64,000 bases of DNA, from positions 3,844,001-3,908,000 of the forward strand of contig OY759675.1 of the NCBI GenBank assembly GCA_963662515.1, given 5' to 3'. The translations under genes and the position numbers were made by a program. This document shows positions 26,605-36,400 of this stretch, in pieces (within the stretch, counting starts at the first letter, position 1; each line of letters opens with the position of its first letter). The notes beneath the pieces are model-generated. The model had not been told where the DNA came from and did no database searches. It worked only from the letters and a program-made list of their open reading frames with translations. The stretch is from JAFGDI01 sp963662515 (GTDB lineage: Bacteria; Planctomycetota; Phycisphaerae; Sedimentisphaerales; SM23-30).

Positions 26605-27159
26605 CTATTTATACTTTGTCACTAATTCATCAAGCTTGTATAATAAAGTTGGATAGTTTTCATAGAAAATCATAAAATTCCTGCTAACTTTCTTTAATTT
26701 ATTTTCTTGCTTAAATATGTAAATATTATCTTTAAAATAAACTGTAACATCTTCATTAATGTCAAAACTAGTATTGCTTGTTTTATTAACAATTTCAATA
26801 CGATCTTTATTAACAGTAATGACATTATTTACTTGTAACTTATATATTATGTAAAAAGTCATATACACAAATATTGGAATAATGAAATATAAAAACATAA
26901 GTATATATGTTTTTAAACCAAAACCAATACCTACCACCAGTAATTCAAACAAAAAATATCCAACAAGATTAAATGATGATGTTAACATAACAAACAAAAC
27001 ACACTTTTTAGTCTTAATCCATGGTTTATCTTGAACCTTAAATACACTTATTTTCTCATCAATAACCATATTATTATTGTTTTGTTTTTGCATATAAACA
27101 AGCAGAACACAAAAACCAACTGCCATAAGCCCAAAGAATGTATTTATAAAATAGTGCAT
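26605..27159 (-). CDS. Membrane immunity-like protein (NYSxL family)
   Basis: 184-aa protein starting 16 bases after the tip stop. It has an N-terminal helix (FFGLMAVGFCVLLVYM), then two or three helices (CVLFVMLTSSFNLVGYFLF, YFIIPIFVYMTFYIIY), and a soluble end with IFYENYPTLLYKLDEL. AT-rich DNA. It shares layout and end motif with the other small proteins that follow Gly-rich tips. Inferred partner: the tip encoded at 27176. Confidence 0.65.
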   Translation of the reverse strand: MHYFINTFFGLMAVGFCVLLVYMQKQNNNNMVIDEKISVFKVQDKPWIKTKKCVLFVMLTSSFNLVGYFLFELLVVGIGFGLKTYILMFLYFIIPIFVYMTFYIIYKLQVNNVITVNKDRIEIVNKTSNTSFDINEDVTVYFKDNIYIFKQENKLKKVSRNFMIFYENYPTLLYKLDELVTKYK

Positions 27160-27175
27160 GTCTGTAAAATCCTTA

Positions 27176-27841
27176 TTAATAATTATCTTGCCATTTATTA
27201 ATTATTTTTTCTCCACCTTCAATTATTCCCCCAATTATATCTCCTAAAAAGTTACCAGAAATAGATGCTGTACCAGTCGCTACAAGGCCAGTCCATCCGG
27301 AACCTTTCACAAGTGGAAGAATTCCTGCCATCAGCCCCATATTTGTCCCTAGCATTCTGCCAAACTTTTGATTTTCACTATCGTAACTAAACTGTGACAT
27401 TAAGGAAGCATTAAAATTTGCTCCTACAACAGATAGAATAGCACTGATCACCGCATCGCCTGATATTGCCGATATGGCTCCAATTGCAAATCCGGCAGCA
27501 AAAGCATATCCTCTCTCACCATCTTCTGCGCTCATTGCATTTGATATGCCACTTATTAACCCACCAACAACCAATCTTGCGGCAAACAAACCCCATTTCC
27601 CATCAGGATCAAATCGATTTACCGGGTCATTTACACAGTATAAATATCTGTGCAGAGTCATTGACTCAAAAACATTTCCTCTTACCGGGTCCCGGCTGAT
27701 AAAACGCATTAGTTCCGGGTCGTACCAGCGGGCGTTGCAATTGTACATGTCCGCGGCTTCTTCCCACTTATAACCGGCGAAGCGATGATAACTTTCATAA
27801 CTGCAGCCAACTGCGAAATCTTCCAGCGTGGTCTTGCCATA
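27176..27841 (-). pseudogene. Short orphan rhs cassette, Gly-rich tip
   Basis: Core homology begins at 27841 (GKTTLEDFAVGC) with no start codon in frame and a stop ten codons upstream; the first ATG gives a 190-aa product from MYNCNARWYDPELMRF. The tip after DPDGK has the family pattern AARLVVGGLISGISNAM and FAIGAISAISGD and ends in INKWQDNY. Upstream DNA (27842-27982) is unrelated and contains a CCCCGAT-TGC-ATCGGGG hairpin at 27885-27901. Most likely a silent tip store. Confidence 0.65.
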
Positions 27842-27982
27842 GCAATGACATTCGTAAAGATTCTATATCCACAAAACGAGTACGCCCCGATTGCATCGGG
27901 GAACGCAAAGAAACTCAAAGATTTTTACCACGAAGAACAGAAGGTCATGAATGTGGGATATTCAATTGTCAAGTATTAATTG

Positions 27983-28384
27983 TTAAAGTAAATCTTTAAG
28001 CTTTTGATTTGATGATTCAAACTCCTTAATGTAATTCAAATAAGGTTTAATGCCTTTCATGATATAAATCACAAAAATAGCATAAAATACAATTTTTGTT
28101 CCTAATAACACTTCTGGCTTATATATACTAACCTTATCATAAGAAAAAACAAATAACTTTAATGGTATGTCAATAAAAGCTATTCCAATTAAAACATATA
28201 GAGCTAATATACTGTTTTTTCGATAAAAGAAAATAAACATCGAAGAACCAATAAAAGCACTCCAAAACAACCAATTTCGAGTATGATATTGTCTTTCTAT
28301 TAAATTTCTTAATAGACCAATGACTGATGGAATTAACATAAGCCAAAGTAAATAATACACTATTGTATATGGTTTCTTAGCCAT
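27983..28384 (-). CDS. Small membrane protein, probable immunity
   Basis: 133-aa protein with four predicted helices (IVYYLLWLMLIPSVIGLL; NWLFWSAFIGSSMFIFFY; ILALYVLIGIAFIDIPL; IVFYAIFVIYIM) and a C-terminal IKPYLNYIKEF...LKDLL tail. It starts 11 bases after the stop of the rhs tip at 28396. The tail and helix order resemble each half of the 264-aa protein at 13575-14369, suggesting a second membrane immunity family. Confidence 0.6.
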   Translation of the reverse strand: MAKKPYTIVYYLLWLMLIPSVIGLLRNLIERQYHTRNWLFWSAFIGSSMFIFFYRKNSILALYVLIGIAFIDIPLKLFVFSYDKVSIYKPEVLLGTKIVFYAIFVIYIMKGIKPYLNYIKEFESSNQKLKDLL

Positions 28385-28395
28385 AATATTTATCC

Positions 28396-29766
28396 TTATT
28401 TATAGAATTCTTCACCAACAATTTGAGATTGAAAATCTTCATCATAATAGTATTCGTATAACGATTCAAAAATTGACAAGGTAGCTCCAGGTGCAGTCGT
28501 AGGCAAATCTGGGTCAGAACCAGCACCGGCCATAAATGTTACGCAGTCAAGAATAGCCCTAGAATTAGAATGCAATTGTAAGCCATTTGCGACAGAAATT
28601 TCTAGGCTAGTAATAGCTCCGCCAAGATATGACAATTCAGCAGTTCCACGAGCTGCGACGGCTGAAAGCATTCTGGAACTGGCTATATAACCATCGATAC
28701 TGCCAACAGCCAGCATTTCCTCTCCGACCTTGGCAAAAAAGTTCAAAGCATTCACCATATTTCTGACTTCCCCAAGTAAACCTCGTCCAATTGTCGCAGT
28801 TGTTGCTCCGATCCTGGCTAAGGTGGCATTGGTAGATAAGGTATCTAATATAGCCAGCCTGCCATCCGGGTCGATCATATTGGCCGGATTATTCAGGCAA
28901 TACAAATATCTATGCAGCGATAGCGGGTCTCTGAATTTCCCTCTTACCGGGTCCCGGCTGATAAAACGCATTAGTTCCGGGTCGTACCAGCGGGCGTTGC
29001 AATTGTACATACCCGCGGCATCTTCCCACTTATAACCGGCGAAACGATGATAGCTTTCGTAATCGCAGCCAACTGCGAAATCTTCCAGCGTGGTCTTGCC
29101 ATAAGGGTCATAGTCAAAGCGGTTAACAATGGTAAGATTTGAGTCAATCACCTGCCTGATACTGCCCAGCCTGTCATGAATATTGTAATACAACTCACCA
29201 GTCGCCCCCGGCAAGTCTCGCCCGTCCGGCGTAAGGACCTGGACTGCAATATTCTGGCCATTTACCCAGAAATATCTTTCCGCCTGATTTGCTTCACCAG
29301 TTCCATCTTCACTTAGCACCAGTAATAATACCGGGTAACTTCCATTAGTATCATAAACAAATCGCTTATATTGTCCAGAAGTTTCTCCATTCAGCCCGGT
29401 CAACTGCCAGACTGGCGTTTTATCCGGGCCATAGCGACATTCTAACCATTTAGCCGGGCCGTCAACACTTTTCAGACGACCGCTAAAGTCCCAATCGTAG
29501 GTTGTTGCTCCTTTAGCGGTAATCTGGCCGTTATTATCCCAATCTACCACCGCTGAACCGGCAGAGGTCATCAGATCGCCATTATAACCGTAGCTTGTAT
29601 TAACAGCCCCAGCCGTCTTGGTATCAATATTACCCGCCAGATCAAGTAGATAGCTGGCCGAATCACCGCTATCAACCTGCCAGTCAGTAAGCTCACCCCA
29701 CATATTACCAGACACAGTCTGGACTACTCCACTTGCTGGCACGCAGCAAGTGAAAAGACAGATCAA
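28396..29766 (-). CDS. Orphan Rhs fragment with Ala-rich unknown tip
   Basis: 456 aa. A REP leader (FTCCVPASGVVQTVSG) is joined to the core at GELTDWQVDSGD, the same joint as in the deleted cassette at 14.8 kb. The core runs through WLECRYGPDK, GSIRQVIDSN and YDPELMRFISRDPVRG to LHRYLYCLNNP and DPDGR, with an in-frame GC-rich module (VLTPDGRDLPGATGE). The ~150-aa tip is helical and Ala/Leu-rich with an acidic Tyr-rich end (YEYYYDEDFQ); no known toxin motif. In this copy the T-tract is interrupted and the lipoprotein-signal frame is broken. Confidence 0.6.
   Translation of the reverse strand: MICLFTCCVPASGVVQTVSGNMWGELTDWQVDSGDSASYLLDLAGNIDTKTAGAVNTSYGYNGDLMTSAGSAVVDWDNNGQITAKGATTYDWDFSGRLKSVDGPAKWLECRYGPDKTPVWQLTGLNGETSGQYKRFVYDTNGSYPVLLLVLSEDGTGEANQAERYFWVNGQNIAVQVLTPDGRDLPGATGELYYNIHDRLGSIRQVIDSNLTIVNRFDYDPYGKTTLEDFAVGCDYESYHRFAGYKWEDAAGMYNCNARWYDPELMRFISRDPVRGKFRDPLSLHRYLYCLNNPANMIDPDGRLAILDTLSTNATLARIGATTATIGRGLLGEVRNMVNALNFFAKVGEEMLAVGSIDGYIASSRMLSAVAARGTAELSYLGGAITSLEISVANGLQLHSNSRAILDCVTFMAGAGSDPDLPTTAPGATLSIFESLYEYYYDEDFQSQIVGEEFYK
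29201..29236 (+). repeat. GC-rich module inserted in rhs core
   Basis: Same sequence and same core position as the copy at 18251-18286, within GGCAAGTCTCGCCCGTCCGG then CGTAAGG. Confidence 0.65.
29708..29752 (-). repeat. REP double hairpin, copy 5
   Basis: CCAGAC-ACA-GTCTGG, A-CTAC, CACTTGCTG-GCACG-CAGCAAGTG at the 5' joint of the orphan at 28396-29766. Here the following A-run is AAAAG, not A8. Confidence 0.75.
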
Positions 29767-29867
29767 TGCTATCGATTGATTCTTGGCATATTAATTAACT
29801 TGGCTTATGAGTCACTGTCGGGTCTGGCTTTGGGATTGTATTACCTATCAGATAGCCGCACACAGTA

Positions 29868-30473
29868 TTAGCCTTTTTCAAAAGTATCTGCAGACAAACT
29901 TGGCGAGTTACAAATCTTATCCAAATTATATATTAATGTTGAATAATTACAAAAAATAATCAAAAACATTATATTCAATTTTAACTCTTTACCTTTTTGA
30001 TCTCTAATTAAATAATATCCAGTTTTTTTCTTAGCCATAACGATTTCATTATTAACAATTCTTATAGAACGATTAAACCTAGCTTCAATGAATATGTCAT
30101 TTATCGTAATTTCATATCTTCTTTTTAAAAAATGTACAGTAATAAATACTATAACATAAAAAGCTAATGGTATAAATGTATAGATATATATCAGAATAGA
30201 AGAAAGAATAGGTAATAATTTAGCTAACTCTTTTTCACTGTTATTTATAGGAAGTGTTTTGAATGTTAGATAAATTATTGAACTAATTAACATATATAAA
30301 AAGAAAGCTTCCAATGAGCAAAGCCAAATAATTGGTTCGATCTTGAATATAGATATTTCTTTTTTTACATCCATCTTTTTAACTTTCTGAATGTAAAAGA
30401 AGTACGGACAAAATGTCAGTAATATTACTATAATGATGTAATAATCCTTAATAACTATTAAAAAATCTTTCAT
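29868..30473 (-). CDS. Membrane immunity-like protein of the full-length Rhs
   Basis: 201-aa protein whose ATG lies four bases after the stop of the 2621-aa Rhs protein. It has an N-terminal helix (YYIIIVILLTFCPYFFYI), a Lys/Asp-rich loop, helices (EAFFLYMLISSIIYLTF; ILIYIYTFIPLAFYVIVFI) and a soluble end containing IIFCNYSTLIYNLDKI. It is the family member next to the only intact Rhs gene, so the pairing with a Gly-rich tip holds for the expressed locus too. AT-rich, unlike the rhs core. Confidence 0.68.
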   Translation of the reverse strand: MKDFLIVIKDYYIIIVILLTFCPYFFYIQKVKKMDVKKEISIFKIEPIIWLCSLEAFFLYMLISSIIYLTFKTLPINNSEKELAKLLPILSSILIYIYTFIPLAFYVIVFITVHFLKRRYEITINDIFIEARFNRSIRIVNNEIVMAKKKTGYYLIRDQKGKELKLNIMFLIIFCNYSTLIYNLDKICNSPSLSADTFEKG

Positions 30474-30477
30474 TACT

Positions 30478-33400
30478 TTATTTCATTTCTTTGTTTAAAT
30501 TGTTTACATGATCTTCAACTAAACCATCTCCACTTTCCACAACACTACTTACATAACCACCTATCGTATCACCTCCAACAGTTCCAAATAGGCCTAATAT
30601 AAAACCTGCTGAATCACCACGCCCCATAAAGCCATCGCATAAAACACCTATAAAGCCAATTCCTAACCCAATTGAAGTACCAAGGTCTCTACCATACTTC
30701 TGGGTCGGGCTATCATTATTTAACCATGACATAAAATTGCTGTTGGCGTATGAACCTGATATGCCAGCAATTATTCCATACACTCTACCAATATCACCAG
30801 CTAAAGATGAAATGGAACCAACCAAAGCCCCAACGGCAAATGCAGCCATTTTATTCTTAAATCCACCTTCGGTGGACATGTAATTAGAAACACCTCCAAG
30901 TAAACCACCCACAACAGCTCTTATTGCCATTGCAGGAATTTTTCCACTTCTATCAACCATATTAACTGAATTGTTTTTGCAATACAAATACTTATGCAAT
31001 GAAAGTGTATCCCTGACACTGCCCCTTATCGGGTCTCTGCCTGTAAAACACCTCATCGTCGGGTCGTACATTCTGGCCCGCAGATAATACTGGCCGATCT
31101 CAGTATCGTAATATTGGCCGGTGTATTTGAATGGGTTTTCGGCGATAAACTGCCCGGTTCCAGAATCAATTGCCTCATAGCATTCTTCCTGATACATTTT
31201 GCCGAAACTGTCATACGAATACTCGTTGACGGTCAACATATCTATATCAACAACCGCCCGCACCGAGCCTAAACGGTCGTGAACATAATAGAACAACTCG
31301 CCGTCTGCTCCTGCTTCTTTTTGAGCAATAACCTGAGCGCCAACATGATAATATAATTTTTCCAAAGAGCTAGGCAAGTCTTGACCAGACCCGGCCCCGC
31401 CGGTATCAGAACAATCAAGCACACATAATACTACCGGCAAATCGGAGTTTATGTCAACTATAAACCGCTGATTTCTGGAAATACCATTCAAAACTGAGTG
31501 TTTAACTATCCGGTTACCCATAGGGTCGTACTTAACCGAGATAGTATCGCTGCCTTTACTGGCATATTTGAGCTTATTATCGTAATTATAGGTTACTGTA
31601 CTATTCGGACTGCCGGCAAGGCTGGTTATATTGCCATTAGCATCATTGTCCAAACTCCAGATATCGGCTCCGGTAGCTCCGGTAAGTATATCACCGTTGA
31701 AACCGTAGTTTGTACCTAAGATATTACTTGCATCAGAAGAATTTACCTTTTCAGCTCGTATTATATTACCAGCCTTGTCATGATAGAGCTTTTCCTCCGT
31801 CCATGGCTGACATACCGGGTTTGTCGATGTAATATCTTTTCTCTTACTGTATGTAAGCTGCGAACGCATATCGTAGCTGTAATTATTGTCATGATGAATA
31901 CCGTTAAGCGACTCAAAACAGCTCTTTAATCGACCCAGGCCATCAACCGCCACACCATCGAGCGTATATACCAGTGAATTAATACTGGTCAGATAATTAT
32001 TACTGTTATACCCATACTGAATCCGGAACTTTTCACCTACTGAGCCGATTGGTATCTGGTCATAATACATAAATTCACGATTACCGTTATCATCATAAAA
32101 CAGCTCGGCGAGGGGCTCTGGTAAATCGAAGCTGTTCGGGTCTTCCAGATAGGTCAGGGCACTTAGCTGGCCCAGTTGGTTATATTCATAATTCTGATAA
32201 TATATCCGCTCTTCTTCCCGGAATACCTCAACTGAGGTTTTGGCATTCAAGGCCTGATCATAGCCATATTCTATCCTTATGCCATCGGGCATGGTATATG
32301 ATTTCAAATTACCGCTATCAGCATAATATGCAAAACTATAAGTTGGAGCCGGGGTATTAGGGTCAGTATAATCAACGCCTGCTACACCATAAGGATTATC
32401 GCCCCAATTACGCCGGTCATAGATCTGACATAATAAATCTCCCGTATTATAATAGTACAAACCGCCATTCCAATTTGTCGATAATTCTCTATAGTCATAC
32501 TCTATATAACCGCCATCAGGGTATATCTGGCGGGACAGATTGCTATCGGTATCATATTCATAACTGATTTTCTGCTTCTGACTGCCTGACCAGATAGCCT
32601 TAGAAATCAATCTGCCATAACCATCATAGTCCATTGCTTCATGATCGCCGCTGCCATACAACACACGGGACGGTTTGCCGGTAGGGTGAAGCTGGATATA
32701 AGTTGACTTATCCTCAGCATCAGTTATACAGACATGATATTCATTTGGGTCATTAGAATTTAGATTGAACACACTGCCGGTATCACTGTATTGAATATTC
32801 GTCAAGGCATAGTCGCTGGCCAGTTCATAGACTCCATTTTCATTCAAATCACCCAGCAGCTCTGCCGTCTGCATTATCCGCTGCTGAGTATCATACAAAT
32901 ATTGGGAGTTTGCCAGCAGAGTTATACCATCGGTATCATAAGATAAAACCGAGAGCAGCTTGCCACTATTATTATATTTATAGCTTCGGGCAGGTTTGGC
33001 GTTGTCCCTGGTTGCTTTAATGTCAATGGCCAGATCAAAGAGCCACACCGCTTCCACCGGGTAATATTCCTTAATCTTGCGGTTAGCATTATCGTAATCA
33101 GTGATAATCACCTTACCGGCCGGATCGATAGTATATATCCGATTACCTGCGGCATCATAGCCATACTCTATTGTCTGGCCGACAGTATTTTCAGATGACA
33201 TATTCTCCTGCCGGATAAGCCGGTCGAGATCATCATAATGATAGACCGTATGCCGGGCGAGCTGGCGGTTAAAATTATATTTACCAGTATTTTCATTAAA
33301 ACTGCCTTGCTGAACATTATAGACCTTTTCCGATTCTATCTGACCAGATGCGGTATATTCATAACTTTCATGCAGGGTTATTTTCCCCATAACCTTATCT

Positions 33401-36400
33401 CTATGGATAGTGCCGGTATATCGCTCCATTACCCGGCCATTAAAATCCGGAATGCTGAATACAAACTTCTCTGGATCTAACCAGTGACAGACATCATACC
33501 ACTCAAAATATCTCAGACCATCCATAGCTGTATGTGAATAATGATTAAGCATCGTACTGCTCGTATCCGGATAGAATTTCAATTCACTATAGGCAATATT
33601 GGTATCAGGGAAATTATAACTGTAGCGAACTTTACCCTTTTCGGTAATTGTCTCCTGCGGCTTGCCGGGACACCGCTGCTCATATACACCGCTGAAAGCA
33701 CGATAACCCAGCGGGCTGCAGGCGCTGTCAGCAGCAGGCCCGTATGGCTTATCAGGATAAACATCAGGGTTGAAAACTGCCCGGCTGCAGGCAGTATCAT
33801 CAAAATAGACATAACTTTCCGCATTATATTGACCATCATATACCGAATTGCGGAGCTCATACTGATAACGAGTTACCTTACCCAGATTGTCAGCTACCAG
33901 AACCTTACGACCGAACTTATCATAAGCATAACGCATCTGAGCAATACCGGCAGGCTCATCTGTCGGAACAGATGCCAGTCCCCGCCATATCTTCTCCGGC
34001 CAGCCTGTACTGTTATATGAGATATAGGTAACATTACCTTCCGGGTCAGTTTTTGATACCGGGTTGCCCATTTGATTATAGGTATAGAAAGTTTCAGACC
34101 ATTCATTTGTTGTCTCATCAAGCAACTGCCTTTCACAGATAAGGTATCTGCCTTCATTGGGGTCGGCACTGCCATCAGCATTACCATATAGCCATTGTTT
34201 CTCAATTCGACCATTGGCCGGATAGATCACACTGTTATCAGTTGCGATATTACAACTGCTCTGCCAGCTTATCTCGCTTATTTTGAAATTATAGAGCGGG
34301 TGATATTGCCATTGAGTTAAGATAAAACTGCCATCGGGAAGATATGCCCGCTCACTGGTAACATTACCCCGCTCATCATAAGTTTTACTGATAACTCTGG
34401 TCAGATCATATTGTTTATTGGTTTGCTTTGCCTGATAATTACTTTGCTCACCGCCTTTGTCAAAACAATAACGGATTTCTGTCGGCAGAGTGTCAAACCG
34501 GCTGTCACCATAGACATAAAACACATCGGTTACACCGGATAAGGGGTTAAAGACCGCCTCCAGCCGTCTGGTTTCATCTGGAAAGAGCATGGCAACATTA
34601 TCCAGTATTACTCCATCAAAAGCACTATATAATACCTGATTATAATCATCTGCATCAAATTCCGTATTACGGGGCAGATAATAAGTTAACTGTTTAGTTA
34701 CCGCTCCCTGCGGATTAACAGAGGTCTCGATTACCTTATAATCATCACCCTTTATATAATAACGCTCCCGGATAGTCTGATAATGACCATTATATATACT
34801 GTGAGTATGCTTATACTCATCATAATTGCCAATATTACTATCATCTATCCAGCGTTGTTCTTCATTGATGTGTCTGCCCAGAGCGGTCTGCATACCCTCT
34901 TTATCATAATCAACCCCTATAGCATAATCCATATTCGCATCTATCTGATACCACCAGCTCTTTATCACAGAAAGAGTATAATCAGGCTTATTGTCTCTGG
35001 GATTGACATTGGCATATTCATATACCGGACCGGCAAATATCGCATAATACTCTTCAAAATGACCAAACAGCAGCTTTACCATATCCATATTGAAGGTCAG
35101 GCGAAAGAGCCGGTCAAATTGATAATTTTCAAAAGTGCCGGTTTCAACCGAAGTATAAAAAGGATACTCTTTACCGTTATATGTAAACAGATTAAATTTG
35201 ATAACCGAACTGGTACGATTATTGGTTATCATTTTAATACAAGTGCCATCATCATTCCAGATATAGTCCAGAGCATTGCCAAACCGGTCCTTAACCTGCT
35301 TTACTCCAACCGAGGCAGACCAGCCGACCTGACCGCCCTGCTCTGGTATTACGGCATTGGGGTCATCTAATACCACATTGGGCTCAAACAACATCTCCAT
35401 ACCATCAAGGGCATAATGAATATAGCGTAATTTATGTATGTCATTATCATAATGGGAGCGGATAATATAATCGCTCTGGTCATCAGAAGACAGATACTTT
35501 ATCTCAGAACTTCCTTCTATCTGCCCTACCGGCTGAAACAGTCGGTAGCGGTCAGCCTGCTGCAGCCAGATACTGCCGATACCAAGCTGCATATTATCAG
35601 CAGCGGGGTAATCTCCTGCCTGCTGATATTGATCGGAACACATTTCAGATATTCTGATATTATGATTATGGGTCCAGCCATAACCCATTGGAACAGGCAT
35701 ATTACGCAGGGCGCTGCTGTAAATACGCTGAAACTCACAGGGAAAACTTCCCGGCCATTCAACCACCAGATCGGCAGGCTCAACATAACGATAACAACCC
35801 GCTCCGGAAGGATTATTATTTACCATAAATGATCTAGTCGAGGGCGAAACGGGTATCTCTTCCCGGGCGACAATTCTGCCCAGATCATCAGTAAGTATCA
35901 TTTCAAGGCCGTAATCTCCATTACGGCTGCCTTTGGTATTCCATGCTATATCATCTATTTTACCAACGGAAAAACCTCTGTATATCTCAGGATTGGCCGT
36001 ATCAGCCGTTATACTTTCTACTGAGGTATCGGGCGGGAGCATTTCCGCTGTAAGATTATATATATCTTTTGGCCTGGCCCGAACAGAACAATAACCCAGA
36101 TCTTCAAGCCATATCCGCCCGGAAAAATTTACTTCTCCTTCCACTTCAACGACACTGGCACCGGAAACTGCCATTACGCAATCAACCCCTATACCGCCAC
36201 CTCTTGACTCCTTATCTGAAAAAGATATACGATTAATATCTGAGCTGAGCATATCTTCATTTTCTTTAACCGTAAGACTAAGTGCCGTTGCCCCCGAGGT
36301 AGTAAGCCCGGCGGTAAATAACAATTGTTTCTGGGCAAAACCGGCATGGTCAAGATATACGCAATAACTCTGAGCGTCCCAGTCAAAGACAAACTCAAGG

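Noticed and set aside
28860..28960. Loss of reading frame in orphan rhs genes as sequencing error
   Set aside because: Truncation points coincide with REP sequences and recur at the same core position in separate cassettes, which random errors would not produce.
13497..29752. rhs-joint hairpins as integron attC sites
   Set aside because: They lack the RYYYAAC/GTTRRRY core sites and extrahelical bases, and there is no integrase in view. GTAG/GTGG at the stem foot fits REPs better.
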